A DNA stretch of 64,000 nt from Lysinibacter sp. HNR (GTDB lineage Bacteria; Actinomycetota; Actinomycetes; Actinomycetales; Microbacteriaceae), in contig NZ_CP121684.1 of assembly GCF_029760935.1 (NCBI RefSeq), positions 1,302,001 to 1,366,000 on the forward strand, in the 5' to 3' direction. A program made the position numbers and the translations under genes. Numbering within the stretch: the first letter of the stretch is position 1; each line of letters begins with the position of its first letter. Below the pieces are notes generated by a model. That model made no database searches, was not told the DNA's origin, and was given only the letters and a program-made list of their open reading frames with translations. Below, one piece after another: positions 30,470 to 40,580 of the stretch.

Positions 30470-31138
30470 TTAGCGGTAACCTCTAGGTGGGCAGTCAAAA
30501 ACCGTTGAGTTAATCATGATTTGACCTCCGCCGCTTTGCTCACAAGCATCATAGATGCTCAGCGAAAAAGAGATGAGCGCTATAACCGCAATTATGGCCA
30601 CTATCATCGTGAGAACCGACAGAATAATTCCGATGATCGCGGGAACGTTCTTTGCCCCGGCTTTCTTGGACTGAACGAGTCCAACGATGCTGAGAATGAG
30701 GCCAATTAGCGAGAAGGGAATGGACAATACGAGTCCGACGATACCGATTGTTCGGCCGGGTACGGGATCCGATGCCTGTGGTGCAGAGAACCCCGGTTGT
30801 ACAGGCGGAGCGGTGGGTAGCTGCTGACCCGGGTAGGGAGGTGCCTGCGATGGAACACCCTGGGAAGCATCGTAGGGAGGTGCCTGCGGTGGAACACCCT
30901 GGGGTATTTGCTGTGCTCCCTGGGCCGCGGCGGGGTCCTGCGGTGCGGCGTTGTACTGTGGGGAAGATGTTTGAGGCGTTACAGGCTGTTGCGGGATTGT
31001 TTCTCCCGGTGGGGCACTGTCGGGAGCAACGGGTGTGACAGGTGAGACTGGTGTGTCGGGGGTGACGGGAGATTCCGGTGGTTTTGCGGGGGAATCATCG
31101 GGCGCTTTCCCATTATCGGGTAGGGGCGGCTGAGTCAT
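30470..31138 (-). CDS. DUF4190-like membrane protein with proline-rich N-terminus
   Basis: 222 residues. Residues 1-125 are Pro/Gln/Ala-rich and cytoplasmic-type, with repeated QGVPPQAPPYD-like units. Two to three hydrophobic segments follow (IGIVGLVLSIPFSLIGLILS, IIGIILSVLTMIVAIIAVIA) with the GLVLSI..LIG pattern of DUF4190. A short outer C-terminus carries two cysteines (YDACEQ, FDCPPRG) that could form a disulphide. Function unknown. Confidence 0.75.
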   Translation of the reverse strand: MTQPPLPDNGKAPDDSPAKPPESPVTPDTPVSPVTPVAPDSAPPGETIPQQPVTPQTSSPQYNAAPQDPAAAQGAQQIPQGVPPQAPPYDASQGVPSQAPPYPGQQLPTAPPVQPGFSAPQASDPVPGRTIGIVGLVLSIPFSLIGLILSIVGLVQSKKAGAKNVPAIIGIILSVLTMIVAIIAVIALISFSLSIYDACEQSGGGQIMINSTVFDCPPRGYR

Positions 31139-31365
31139 AATGGACCTCTCCTGAGTGAATTATCCTAATATCGCTAGATAATTATTTTCTTACGTTATAA
31201 GTACGAGAATACGGTATTTGCAACCTCAAGTGTTCAACGTGGTACATAAAACTACAAATTTATTATTTCGTTTCCGGCTCATTATTACTTCGTTTCGAAG
31301 AAAGCTTCCGCACGCGGAACGCCGTAGACTAGTGTTCATCCCTCGAACACAATCAGTGGAGAAGC

Positions 31366-31686
31366 ATGCCTGAAACAGTACCAAGCCAAGAGATCACCAC
31401 GGAGGTGGTGCGACACCTCGCAAATCTGGCCAAGATTCAACTTGACCAGGGTGAGGTCACCCAGCTCACTGCAGACCTGAGCCAAATTGTAGACAACATT
31501 GCAAAGGTGAGTGAGGTTGCCACAGACGATACTCCGGCGACAAGCCATCCGATTGTTCTGTCGAACGTTTCTCGTCCAGATGTTGTGGGCGATAACGTGC
31601 TCACTGCTGAACAGGCTCTTTCCGGGGCGCCGGAGAAACATGACAACTTTTTTGTTGTCTCCGCTATTTTGGGAGAGGAACAATAA
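31366..31686 (+). CDS. gatC: Asp-tRNA(Asn)/Glu-tRNA(Gln) amidotransferase subunit C
   Basis: Small subunit that holds GatA and GatB together in the transamidosome. 106 residues with [20 protein letters not shown] and the [18 protein letters not shown] tail. Its TAA overlaps the gatA ATG (TAATG), so the two are translationally coupled. Confidence 0.95.
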   Translation: MPETVPSQEITTEVVRHLANLAKIQLDQGEVTQLTADLSQIVDNIAKVSEVATDDTPATSHPIVLSNVSRPDVVGDNVLTAEQALSGAPEKHDNFFVVSAILGEEQ

Positions 31687-33212
31687 TGTCCCACGATCTT
31701 ACACGTTTGAGCGCTGCTGAGCTCTCCTCACTGCTTGCATCTGGAGAAGTGAGCTCGGTTGAGATCACAGAGGCTCATCTGGATCGAATCTCGGCTGTTG
31801 AGTCGCAGGTTCACGCCTTCCTGCATGTTAATGATCACGCCCTGGTCACCGCTGCAAAGATTGACCAACAGCGTGCTGTCGGTAAGGAATTGAACCCCCT
31901 GGCCGGAGTACCCCTCGCGATTAAAGACGTGTTGGTGACCACCGATATGCCCTCCACAAGCGGCTCCAAAATTCTTGAGGGGTGGATGTCACCCTATGAT
32001 GCAACCGTGGTGACCCGTTCTCGGGCGGCGGGACTCGTGCCCCTGGGCAAGACAAACATGGATGAGTTTGCCATGGGGTCAAGCACCGAGCACTCGGCGT
32101 ACGGGCCCACCCACAATCCGTGGGATCTAGGGCGCATACCCGGAGGTTCGGGTGGAGGATCGGCCGCTGCCGTCGCTGCTTTTGAAACACCGTTGGCGCT
32201 GGGGAGCGACACCGGTGGCTCTATCCGTCAACCGGCACATGTTACCGGCACTGTTGGAGTAAAACCCACCTACGGCGCGGTGAGCCGTTACGGGGCGATT
32301 GCTTTGGCTTCTTCGCTCGACCAGGTGGGTCCGTGTTCGCGTAGCGTGCTTGATGCGGGACTACTGCACGACGTTATTGCCGGGCACGACCATCACGACT
32401 CCACTTCCCTTCGTGAGCCGTGGACCTCGATGGCCGCGGCTGCCCGCGAGGGGGCGAGCGGTGAGATTCTACGAGGGTTGCGAGTGGGTGTTGTTAAACA
32501 GCTACAAAACGAGGGTTTTCAGCCCGGCGTCTCCCAACGTTTTAACGAGTCCCTTGAGTTGATGCGTGCACAGGGTGCCGAAATCATTGAGATTGATGCA
32601 CCTCACTTCGAGTACGCTGTTGCCGCCTACTACCTGATTCTCCCCGCGGAGGCCTCCAGCAACTTGGCCAAATTTGATTCGGTGCGCTTTGGACTCAGGG
32701 TGACCCCTGAGGGTGGTGGAACGGTTGATCAGGTTATGGCGGAGACTCGCGGGGTTGGGTTTGGTCCCGAGGTGAAGCGTCGAATTATCCTGGGAACCTA
32801 TGCACTCAGCGCGGGCTATTACGACGCCTACTACGGCAGTGCCCAGAAAGTACGCACTCTTATTCAGCGCGACTTTGCTCAGGCGTTTGAGCGGGTTGAT
32901 GTTATTGCTAGCCCCAGTGCGCCCACTACGGCGTTTAAGTTTGGTGAGAAGATCGATGATCCCATGTCGATGTACCTCAATGATGTCACCACGATCCCGG
33001 CAAACCTTGCGGGTACTCCTGGCATGAGCATTCCAAATGGGCTTGCTCCTGAAGACGGACTGCCCGTGGGCATCCAGTTTATGGCTCCCATTCGTGAGGA
33101 CGCCAGACTGTACAGGGTTGGTGCGGCCCTTGAGGCGCTCCACGAAGACCAGTGGGGAGGTCCGCTCTGGGCCAAGGCACCAGAGCTCACGACCGGAAAG
33201 GACAAAAAATAA
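31686..33212 (+). CDS. gatA: Asp-tRNA(Asn)/Glu-tRNA(Gln) amidotransferase subunit A
   Basis: Amidase subunit releasing ammonia from glutamine. 508 residues of the amidase-signature family: catalytic Lys in [24 protein letters not shown] with the cis-Ser, and [20 protein letters not shown] with the nucleophilic Ser. The final TAA overlaps the gatB ATG. Confidence 0.97.
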   Translation: MSHDLTRLSAAELSSLLASGEVSSVEITEAHLDRISAVESQVHAFLHVNDHALVTAAKIDQQRAVGKELNPLAGVPLAIKDVLVTTDMPSTSGSKILEGWMSPYDATVVTRSRAAGLVPLGKTNMDEFAMGSSTEHSAYGPTHNPWDLGRIPGGSGGGSAAAVAAFETPLALGSDTGGSIRQPAHVTGTVGVKPTYGAVSRYGAIALASSLDQVGPCSRSVLDAGLLHDVIAGHDHHDSTSLREPWTSMAAAAREGASGEILRGLRVGVVKQLQNEGFQPGVSQRFNESLELMRAQGAEIIEIDAPHFEYAVAAYYLILPAEASSNLAKFDSVRFGLRVTPEGGGTVDQVMAETRGVGFGPEVKRRIILGTYALSAGYYDAYYGSAQKVRTLIQRDFAQAFERVDVIASPSAPTTAFKFGEKIDDPMSMYLNDVTTIPANLAGTPGMSIPNGLAPEDGLPVGIQFMAPIREDARLYRVGAALEALHEDQWGGPLWAKAPELTTGKDKK

Positions 33213-34714
33213 TGGCAAAAGCCAAGCTGATGGACTATGACAAAGCCCTGGAGCTTTTTGAACCGGTTTTGGGTTTTGAGGTACACGTTGAACTCAACAC
33301 GGCAACCAAGATGTTTTCGGGGGCTCCCAACAATTTTGGTTCCGCACCAAACACCAACCTCACCCCCGTGTGTCTTGGGCTCCCCGGCTCGCTGCCCGTG
33401 GTGAATGAGCAGGCGGTTCGCTATTCGATCAGTCTCGGTCTTGCTCTGGGCTGCTCTATTGCCGAGCACTCAAGCTTTGCTCGCAAGAATTATTTCTACC
33501 CGGACATGGCAAAGAACTATCAGATCTCGCAGTATGACGAGCCTATTGCCTACGACGGTTCGGTGGAGATTGAGCTTGCCAGCGGTCGGGTAGTGCATGT
33601 GCCGATTGAGCGTGCCCACATGGAAGAAGACGCCGGAAAATTGACTCACATGGGTGGTTCAACCGGGCGCATTCAGGGGGCTGAGTACTCTCTCGTTGAT
33701 TACAACCGTGCGGGGGTTCCCCTTGTTGAGATTGTGACCAGGCCTATCATGGGGGCAGAATACGATGCCCCCGAGATTGGTCGTCAATACGTGTCAATTA
33801 TCCGCGACTTGGTGGTGTCCTTGGGTATTTCAGATGCCAAAATGGAGCGTGGTAATCTGCGCTGTGACGCGAACATCTCGCTACGGCCTCGGGGACAGCA
33901 AAAATTGGGAACCCGAACCGAAACCAAAAACGTGAACTCGCTGCGTTCGGTCGAGCGTGCGGTACGTTACGAAATTCAGCGGCAGGCCCAGATACTGGCC
34001 GATGGCGGAAGCATTATCCAAGAAACCCGCCACTGGCATGAGGATACGGGAACAACCTCCGCGGGACGCCCCAAATCTGATGCCGACGATTATCGGTATT
34101 TCCCCGAACCTGATCTCTTACCGGTGCAACCCAGCGCGGCTCTCGTTGAGGAATTGCGCGCTGCCCTGCCCGAACACCCCACCCTGCGGTACCGCAGGTT
34201 GAAAGGCGAGTGGGGTTTTACAGACCTCGAGTTTCAGGATGTCCAAAACTTAGGACTCCTCACTGAGGTTTCGGACACTGTGTCGGCCGGGGCTTCCCCC
34301 CAGGCTGCACGCAAGTGGTGGAGCGGCGAGATTGCTCGGGTTGCCAATGCCCGCGGAGCGGAACCCTCCTCGCTTGTTTCTGCGAATAACGTTGCCGCGC
34401 TCGCTCAGCTTGTTGAAGCGGGAACGCTCACCGATAAGCTGGCGCGTCAGGTGCTTGAGGGAGTCATTGAAGGGGAGGGGACGCCCCAGGAAGTTGTTGA
34501 TGCTCGGGGCTTGGCCGTTGTATCTGACGACGGGTCTCTCATTGCCGCAATCGATGATGCGCTGGCTGCTCAACCGGATGTTCTTGAGAAGATTCGTGAT
34601 GGTAAGGTTCAGGCTGCCGGTGCGGTTATTGGTGCCGTCATGAAGGCTATGCGCGGCCAGGCTGATGCCGCACGTGTGCGTGAGCTCGTTTTGGAGCGTG
34701 CCCAGGCGGAATAG
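33212..34714 (+). CDS. gatB: Asp-tRNA(Asn)/Glu-tRNA(Gln) amidotransferase subunit B
   Basis: Activates Glu-tRNA(Gln) with ATP and accepts ammonia from GatA. Start at ATG 33212 ([20 protein letters not shown]), overlapping the gatA stop; 500 residues. Motifs: [58 protein letters not shown]. The C-terminal tail domain ends [12 protein letters not shown]. An IS element sits two bases after the stop; the reading frame is complete. Confidence 0.97.
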   Translation: MAKAKLMDYDKALELFEPVLGFEVHVELNTATKMFSGAPNNFGSAPNTNLTPVCLGLPGSLPVVNEQAVRYSISLGLALGCSIAEHSSFARKNYFYPDMAKNYQISQYDEPIAYDGSVEIELASGRVVHVPIERAHMEEDAGKLTHMGGSTGRIQGAEYSLVDYNRAGVPLVEIVTRPIMGAEYDAPEIGRQYVSIIRDLVVSLGISDAKMERGNLRCDANISLRPRGQQKLGTRTETKNVNSLRSVERAVRYEIQRQAQILADGGSIIQETRHWHEDTGTTSAGRPKSDADDYRYFPEPDLLPVQPSAALVEELRAALPEHPTLRYRRLKGEWGFTDLEFQDVQNLGLLTEVSDTVSAGASPQAARKWWSGEIARVANARGAEPSSLVSANNVAALAQLVEAGTLTDKLARQVLEGVIEGEGTPQEVVDARGLAVVSDDGSLIAAIDDALAAQPDVLEKIRDGKVQAAGAVIGAVMKAMRGQADAARVRELVLERAQAE

Positions 34715-34716
34715 AA
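34681..34716 (+). repeat. 36-bp target duplication, left copy
   Basis: These 36 bases, which hold the last 11 gatB codons and its stop, recur exactly at 36,367-36,402 on the other side of the IS. One more G could be assigned to either side. The length matches the long, variable duplications described for IS1634/IS1549-type elements. Confidence 0.92.
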
Positions 34717-36366
34717 CCTGAGTTGACCGTTTTTTGGTGGTCTTGCCTATTTTGGCTCGGGGAATGGCTTGTTTACGCGAGAGTAGCAGCACGGTCGGGG
34801 CACTAAGGGGGGTGTCTGTACCCTGGTTTCATGGGTGAATACGTACGCCGTGTGAAAACCGGGTCAGGTGCGACCGCGGTGCAGATCGTGTCGAAAACGC
34901 GCGGGGTGCGCAGCATTATTGAACATATCGGTTCCGCGCACACTGATCTGGAACTCGAGTTCATGGTCCAGACCGCGAAAACTCGCATCAGGGAACGCGC
35001 TCAGGCTACCGGTCAGACAGAACTCCAGATCGATACCCCAGCCGATCCTGCCGGGCCGCGTATCACGATGCAGCACTCTTACTCGCGTGTGCTCTACGAC
35101 ACTCTCGTCAGCGTTTACGACCGGCTTGGTTTCACTGATGCTGTGAACGATCGGGTATTTCGTGACCTCGTGATCGCGCGTATCATCGAGCCCTCTTCCA
35201 AACTCGATACGATCCGTATCCTTGATAATCTCGGACTCAAAGCGCCCTCGTATAGTGGCATTCACCGGTCATTGAACCAGGCCGCGAAGGGCAACTATCG
35301 TGATAAGTTCTCTGCTGCCTGCGTCGCGTTCCGGGGGACTGAGCACCTCACGTTGGTGCTCTACGACGTCACCACACTGTTCTTCTACGTCGAGCAAGAG
35401 GATGAGTATCGCAAGCCTGGTCTCTCCAAAGAACGCAGGCTCGAACCCCAGATCGTGCTGGGGCTTCTCGTTGACGAACACGGGTTCCCGCTGCAGTTAC
35501 ATTCGTTCGAGGGGAACACAGCTGAAACGCTCACTCTCGTGCCCGTGCTCGACAGGTTTCGGGCGCAGCATCCCGAGGTGACGGTGAGTGTTGTGTGTGA
35601 CGCAGGTATGCTCTCCGCAGCGAATCTTCTCGCGTTAGAGACGGCTGGTTACTCGTTCATTGTGGGGTCCCGGATCGCGAAGACTCCACCTGAGGTTACC
35701 GAGTATCAACACGATGGTTCTGAACTCTGTGACGGGCAGGTATTTGAGTGTCGACAGTGGTTTGGTCAAGGTGAAAGGCGGCGTGAACGGCGGGTGGTGT
35801 ATCAGTACCGTGAGAAACGTGCCCGTCTGGATCTGCGTAATATCGAGAAACAACTCGAGAAAGCGAAAAAGGTCGTTGCCGGGACCACGCCTGTGAAAAA
35901 GAGTCGGTTCGTGAAGATCAGTGGCGCAGCCAAGAGCATTGATCAGGTTTTGGTGGAATCGGCTAGGCAGCGGGCGGGGATCAAGGGGTATGTCACGAAT
36001 CTACCTGTCTTAACGGTGAGCGCGCTGAGGGTGATTGATGCATACCATCAGCTCTTCAATGTTGAGGCGTCATTTCGGATGGCGAAGACTGACCTCAAAG
36101 CCAGGCCGATCTATCACCGGCATCGGGAGAAGATCGAGGCGCATCTCACGGTTGTGTTCTGCGCGATCGCGGTCTCACGGCATATTCAAGAAGCAACCGG
36201 GGTATCGGTGAAGAAGTTCGTGCAGCAACTTGCCCGGGTACAAGACGGGGTGATCAGGATCGAGGGTGTGGAGCATATTGTTCCAGCCGCGATACCGGCA
36301 GAAGTACGTGAGCTATTGACCCGGCTCGGTGACTCGGGCGCGGGGCACTAAACCGGTCAACTCAGG
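34717..36366 (+). mobile_element. IS1634-like insertion sequence, 1650 bp
   Basis: Terminal inverted repeats start CCTGAGTTGACCG at both ends (16 of 17 outer bases match). A single transposase ORF fills the element. It is flanked by a perfect 36-bp direct repeat. Both ends and the duplication are undamaged, so insertion looks recent and the copy may still be active. Confidence 0.93.
34831..36351 (+). CDS. IS1634-family DDE transposase
   Basis: 506 residues, intact. Features of the IS1634/IS1549 branch: FRDLVIARIIEPSSKLDT, LVLYDVTTLFFYVEQ (first Asp), LGLLVDEHGFPLQLHSFEGN, VVCDAGMLSAANL (second Asp) and a late YHQLFNVEASFRMAKTDLKARPIYH segment with the Glu. It runs nearly end to end between the inverted repeats. 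It is the only gene of the element. Confidence 0.93.
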   Translation: MGEYVRRVKTGSGATAVQIVSKTRGVRSIIEHIGSAHTDLELEFMVQTAKTRIRERAQATGQTELQIDTPADPAGPRITMQHSYSRVLYDTLVSVYDRLGFTDAVNDRVFRDLVIARIIEPSSKLDTIRILDNLGLKAPSYSGIHRSLNQAAKGNYRDKFSAACVAFRGTEHLTLVLYDVTTLFFYVEQEDEYRKPGLSKERRLEPQIVLGLLVDEHGFPLQLHSFEGNTAETLTLVPVLDRFRAQHPEVTVSVVCDAGMLSAANLLALETAGYSFIVGSRIAKTPPEVTEYQHDGSELCDGQVFECRQWFGQGERRRERRVVYQYREKRARLDLRNIEKQLEKAKKVVAGTTPVKKSRFVKISGAAKSIDQVLVESARQRAGIKGYVTNLPVLTVSALRVIDAYHQLFNVEASFRMAKTDLKARPIYHRHREKIEAHLTVVFCAIAVSRHIQEATGVSVKKFVQQLARVQDGVIRIEGVEHIVPAAIPAEVRELLTRLGDSGAGH

Positions 36367-36402
36367 TGAGCTCGTTTTGGAGCGTGCCCAGGCGGAATAG
36401 AA
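36367..36402 (+). repeat. 36-bp target duplication, right copy
   Basis: Exact copy of 34,681-34,716, so the last 11 gatB codons plus stop appear a second time as non-coding sequence. The original gatB downstream region continues from 36,403. Confidence 0.92.
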
Positions 36403-36428
36403 TAATTGGTTTCAGAAAGCGTCACACT

Positions 36429-36522
36429 GTGATCCGCGATTGGTGTGAGTGGGGTGACCTTCTCTCGAAACACCAATCGCGGATCACCGTTCTCGCTGTA
36501 AGTCACGACACCAATCGCAGAT
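36429..36522. repeat. 18-bp perfect inverted repeat plus a third half-copy
   Basis: GTGATCCGCGATTGGTGT (36429-36446) is exactly inverted at 36470-36487 around 23 bases. A third arm, ACACCAATCGCAGAT (36508-36522), repeats the right arm with one change. It lies between gatB and the convergent acyl-CoA synthetase gene. No T-tract follows the stem, so it is not an ordinary intrinsic terminator. Confidence 0.8.
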
Positions 36523-36549
36523 AAGGTCCCCTGTGAAGCCCGCCGGGGG

Positions 36550-38241
36550 TTATTGTCCGGGCGCAAGAAGGCTTTGTCGGATTTCTTTGCGCAGGATTTT
36601 ACCGATGAGCGAGCGCGGTAGTTCATCCGCCACCTCTACCCTGCGCGGAACCTTATAGGGGGTGAGGCTTGTGTGGCAGTGATCGCGGATCGCTTGCTCA
36701 TTAAACGTGTAACCGCTCTGCATCACAACAACGGCCACCACCGTTTCGCCGCCGTCTTCTCGGGGAAGACCCACAACGGCGGCATCTTCCACCCCGTCAT
36801 AGGTGCGTAGGACGTCTTCCACTTCGGTGGGAGAGACATTAAAACCGCCCGTTACGATGAGTTCTTTCTTGCGATCTACAATCGTCACAAATCCGTCCTC
36901 ATCAACCGTCACGATGTCTCCCGTGTGTAGCCAGCCGTCGGGGTTGAGCGTTTCGGCGGTGGCCTCCGCATTTTTCCAATAGCCGCTAAACACCTGAGGC
37001 CCTTTAAAAAGTAGTTCACCGGGCTCGCCGGGTTTTGCATCCTTCGTAGGATTCTCGATGTCCGCAAGCTTAATGTCGCAATTGTGCAGGGGGATGCCCA
37101 CGGTGCCGGATTTACGCGCCTCGCTGAGCGGGTTACACAGGGCAACCGGTGAGGCTTCTGTGAGGCCGTAGCCCTCAACCAGCCAGCCGCTTGTAGCTGC
37201 TTCCCAGCGGCTCACCGTACTGCTGGGAAGATCCATTGCGCCCGAGATAGCACACAGGATTCCGTCGAGGTTAATGTCTCTTTTGAGTGCTGTCGCGGAG
37301 ATACGATCATACATTGGTGGCACAGCGGGGAAGAAAGTGGGTACGTGTTTTTTGATTGCCGAGAGAACCAGGTCTACATCGAAGCTTGGAAAGAGCATCA
37401 GGCGTGCCCCGATGCTCATCGCAAAGGTGAGACACAGGGTCATCCCATAGGCGTGAAACATGGGGAGTACAGCATAAACACAGGGGTCTCCAACGTGCGC
37501 GGAGGAGATCCACGCCTGGCACTGCAGGGCATTTGAGAGCATATTGCGGTGCGTCAACATAGCTCCCTTGGGAGTTCCTGTTGTTCCGCTGGTGTACTGC
37601 AGGAGCGCGAGATCGTCGTGCTCGGGGCCGGGGATGTTTGTCGTTATCGGCGAGCTGCCGGTGAGCTGCGACCAGGGAGTGGTACCCGTTGTAGCGGCGC
37701 TCAACTGCGAGCGTTTTTCGCGGACCGTGGATAACGGCAGCCGAAGGAGGAAACGTTTGCTTCGTGGCATTGCGTCGATAAGGTTGACCGCGATGACCGT
37801 GTGGGGTCGAACGTCTTGGGGGAGTTCCTGGAGGGTTGTACACACTTTCTCCCAGGCGATCACAACTTTGGCGCCGTGGCTTTCAAATTGGGTGCGTAGT
37901 TCGCGGGGGGTGTAGAGCGGGTTGTGTTCCACGACTATGGCCCCGAGACGCAGCACCGCGTAGAAAGCAATCACGTGCTGTGGACAATTGGGTAGAACGA
38001 GAGCTACACGATCGCCCTTGCGTACCCCAAGGTTGTAGAGCCCTCCAGCGACTCTGTTGATGAGGTCGCCCATTTGACCGTACGTTGTGGTTGCACCAAA
38101 AAAGTCGAGGGCTACCCTGGCGGCATTGTGAGCGACGGACTCGGTTATGACATCAACGAGTGAGGTTGTGGGTATCTCAATTTCATCGCGGGCTCCCTCG
38201 GGGTAGAAACGTATCCAGGGGCGCTCTGCAAGGTGTGTCAT
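36550..38241 (-). CDS. long-chain acyl-CoA synthetase (AMP-binding family)
   Basis: Activates fatty acids to acyl-CoA through acyl-AMP. 563 residues: YTSGTTGTPKGAMLTHRN (A3 motif), EGYGLTEASPVALCN (A5), DGWLHTGDIVTVDEDGF (A7), IVDRKKELIVTGGFNVSPTE (A8) and the catalytic Lys in SLIGKILRKE near the end. FadD-like length. It is leftward, with its own 5' region at 38.25 kb shared with dinB, which is divergent. Confidence 0.94.
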   Translation of the reverse strand: MTHLAERPWIRFYPEGARDEIEIPTTSLVDVITESVAHNAARVALDFFGATTTYGQMGDLINRVAGGLYNLGVRKGDRVALVLPNCPQHVIAFYAVLRLGAIVVEHNPLYTPRELRTQFESHGAKVVIAWEKVCTTLQELPQDVRPHTVIAVNLIDAMPRSKRFLLRLPLSTVREKRSQLSAATTGTTPWSQLTGSSPITTNIPGPEHDDLALLQYTSGTTGTPKGAMLTHRNMLSNALQCQAWISSAHVGDPCVYAVLPMFHAYGMTLCLTFAMSIGARLMLFPSFDVDLVLSAIKKHVPTFFPAVPPMYDRISATALKRDINLDGILCAISGAMDLPSSTVSRWEAATSGWLVEGYGLTEASPVALCNPLSEARKSGTVGIPLHNCDIKLADIENPTKDAKPGEPGELLFKGPQVFSGYWKNAEATAETLNPDGWLHTGDIVTVDEDGFVTIVDRKKELIVTGGFNVSPTEVEDVLRTYDGVEDAAVVGLPREDGGETVVAVVVMQSGYTFNEQAIRDHCHTSLTPYKVPRRVEVADELPRSLIGKILRKEIRQSLLAPGQ

Positions 38242-38325
38242 GAATCTTTCCTGTTCTGAGGAAGCGTAGGGAAGGCAGGGGACACCACTTCTGATTTTGT
38301 CAGTGGTACATGGTTAGCTTAGAGG

Positions 38326-39555
38326 ATGAGAGAGCGAGCAGAAGAGGCATCGATACTTCACATCGATGTTGATGCGTTTTTTGTGTCTGTTGAGCTACTC
38401 GATAAGCCCGAACTGAGGGGCCGTCCCGCTGTTGTTGCACACGAGACCGGGAGGTCAGTTGTCACGAGCGCAACCTACGAGGCTCGGGCGTTGGGGATAC
38501 ACTCCGCGATGCCTCTGGCCAGGGCGCAGCGTCTATGCCCCGGTCTTCTTGTTCTTGCGCCCCACATGGAAAAATACGCGGCCGCCTCTCGGGTAATTAT
38601 GGATATTTTTCGTGACATTACGCCCCAGGTAGAGCCTCTGAGTATTGATGAGGCCTTTCTCGATGTGTCGGGCGCGCGACGTCTCTTTGGCAGTCCGACA
38701 AAGATTGCCCAGATCGTTCGACAGCGAGTTCATCAGGCTACGGGTCTCACCTGTTCTGTTGGCGGAGGGGCAAGCAAATTTGTCGCAAAGGTGGCATCGC
38801 AGCGGGCAAAGCCAAACGGTGTTCTTGTGGTCCATCCCACCCGCACGCTTGAATTTCTCCACCCGCTGCCGGTAAAGGCTCTGTGGGGTGTGGGAACGGT
38901 TACCAACGAGAATCTGCGCCGCCTGGGCATCCACACGATTGGCGAGCTTGCTCAAATTCCTCTTCACGCGCTGCAGAGCGCTCTGGGTGAGGTGTCGGCA
39001 CAGCACCTCCATGATCTTGCTCGGGGTCATGATGCGCGAAGTGTGCAGAGCACACGCGAAGAAAAGAGCATTAGTTCTGAGCTCACTTTTGAATACGATG
39101 TTGCCGACCCCGAGGTTATTAGACAAAAGCTCCTGCAACTGTCGTTGCGGGTGGCAGCTCGCCTGAGGCACCTGGGGGTTGCCGCTAGAACCGTGGGAAT
39201 CAAGATTCGCTGGCACGATTTTCGCACCGTCACACGATCACGCACGCTGGTGCAGCCCACCAGCGTGGGGCAGCAAATATACGCTGAAACTGTTGCCGCT
39301 TTCGAGGGGCTTAGCGCGCGAGGTCAGCACATACGGCTTGTTGGAGTTCGGGCCGAAAACCTGCTCGGTGCTGAGGCTGCCGAGATTGCACTGTGGGATC
39401 CTTACGAACAGTGGCGTGGAGTAGAAGCGGTGATGGATGACACTGCTCGTCGTTTTGGTCGACATACGGTAACCACTGCTTCGCTTCTGCGTGATACGGG
39501 CCGTATGGTTGATCCCCGCACGATTGAGGGCCCTGGAACTGGTGCTGAGCACTAA
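38326..39555 (+). CDS. dinB: DNA polymerase IV (Y family)
   Basis: Error-prone translesion polymerase. 409 residues: palm motif HIDVDAFFVSVELLD (first Asp pair), SIDEAFLDVSGA (catalytic Asp-Glu), YEARALGIHSAMP, HhH thumb (ALWGVGTVTNENLRRLGI) and little-finger domain. No C-terminal beta-clamp motif is obvious in the last residues. Confidence 0.94.
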   Translation: MRERAEEASILHIDVDAFFVSVELLDKPELRGRPAVVAHETGRSVVTSATYEARALGIHSAMPLARAQRLCPGLLVLAPHMEKYAAASRVIMDIFRDITPQVEPLSIDEAFLDVSGARRLFGSPTKIAQIVRQRVHQATGLTCSVGGGASKFVAKVASQRAKPNGVLVVHPTRTLEFLHPLPVKALWGVGTVTNENLRRLGIHTIGELAQIPLHALQSALGEVSAQHLHDLARGHDARSVQSTREEKSISSELTFEYDVADPEVIRQKLLQLSLRVAARLRHLGVAARTVGIKIRWHDFRTVTRSRTLVQPTSVGQQIYAETVAAFEGLSARGQHIRLVGVRAENLLGAEAAEIALWDPYEQWRGVEAVMDDTARRFGRHTVTTASLLRDTGRMVDPRTIEGPGTGAEH

Positions 39556-39645
39556 CCTGTGCCCGAGCTGTTGTTGAGTAGTTCAAAAGATCCCCGGAGG
39601 ATCTTGCGGGGACAGAGACGCGCGCTCAGTGATAGCGTAAGGAGT

Positions 39646-39981
39646 ATGGAAAATATCACGGTAGAACTTGCAAAAATTGTTACAAAAACAGGGGTAAAAG
39701 CAGCCTATGGCGAGCCCATTGTTCTTGACGACACCACCGTTATCCCAGTGGCCTGTAGCTGGTTTGGTTTTGGTGCCGGCGAGGGTAAAGAAAAGTCACG
39801 GGAAGACGCCATTAGTGGTGGTGGCGGTGGCGGTGCGGCGGTTCCCGTTGGTAGTTATGTAAAGCGGGGAGACTCCCTTACCTTTCAGGTAAATCCGGTC
39901 ACCGCTTTGGTCGCCGCGATACCTCTGGTGTGTGTTGCCGGTCGGGCTCTTACCCGTCTGATTCGCGCGCTAAAAAAATAG
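39646..39981 (+). CDS. GerW/YtfJ family protein
   Basis: From the ATG at 39646, 111 residues. It shows the YtfJ pattern: VKAAYGEPIVLDDTTVIPVA, GFGAGEGKEK, a poly-glycine stretch GGGGGGAAVPVGSYV, then a hydrophobic C-terminal segment (VTALVAAIPLVCVAGRAL). In spore formers GerW is needed for germination, but the family is common in non-sporulating actinobacteria and function here is unknown. An upstream in-frame start at 39559 lacks conservation. Confidence 0.8.
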   Translation: MENITVELAKIVTKTGVKAAYGEPIVLDDTTVIPVACSWFGFGAGEGKEKSREDAISGGGGGGAAVPVGSYVKRGDSLTFQVNPVTALVAAIPLVCVAGRALTRLIRALKK

Positions 39982-39982
39982 G

Positions 39983-40534
39983 GTGGTGAATTATGCGGCG
40001 GCTACAATCCTCGAATTTGTGAGGAGCAGACCCGCGCGAGCATTGACCGTGCTGATTGACGGACCCAGCGGTTCCGGAAAGACACAATTAACAAGCACCG
40101 TGCTTGCGGAGTGGCCCCACGAGGAGCCGCCACAACTGCTTCGTGTCGACACTGTGTGCCCCGGATGGGAGGGGTTAAGCCTTGGCTCGGAGTTGATTGT
40201 TACCGACCTTCTTCGTCCACGCGCTGCGGGTCTCACCACCCGTATTCTGACTTATAATTGGGTGCTTGGAGTCGCCGGGCCATATCGGGTGTTTCAGCCA
40301 GATAGGCCCTTGATTATCGAGGGGTGCGGGGCTCTCACCAGAGATAGCCGTCTTTTCGCGGACTATGCGGTGTGGCTTGAAGCTCCGCTGGCGCAGCGCA
40401 AAGAGCGTGCGATTCAGCGTGACGGTGAGATCTTTGCTGAGCATTGGGACTCCTGGGCTGAGCAGGAGAGACAGCTTTATTTTCGAGAGAATTCTCGTGC
40501 CCTTGCTGACGAGATATTTGACACGGGGAAATAG
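39983..40534 (+). CDS. uridine-kinase-like P-loop NTPase
   Basis: 183 residues. Walker A is LIDGPSGSGKTQL; PLIIEGCGALT is a likely Walker B; LEAPLAQRKERAIQRDGE resembles the lid of uridine/pantothenate-type kinases; the C-terminal YFRENSRALADEIFDT completes the fold. It begins one base after the previous stop. Substrate cannot be told from sequence. Confidence 0.8.
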   Translation: MVNYAAATILEFVRSRPARALTVLIDGPSGSGKTQLTSTVLAEWPHEEPPQLLRVDTVCPGWEGLSLGSELIVTDLLRPRAAGLTTRILTYNWVLGVAGPYRVFQPDRPLIIEGCGALTRDSRLFADYAVWLEAPLAQRKERAIQRDGEIFAEHWDSWAEQERQLYFRENSRALADEIFDTGK

Positions 40535-40580
40535 GGAAGTGGCGAATAAGTTTTAAACTTTTGATTCTTGTGAGTTGCCC

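Noticed and set aside
39646-39981. Sporulation or germination function from the GerW-like gene
   Set aside because: The family is common in non-spore-forming actinobacteria and no other spore gene is present.
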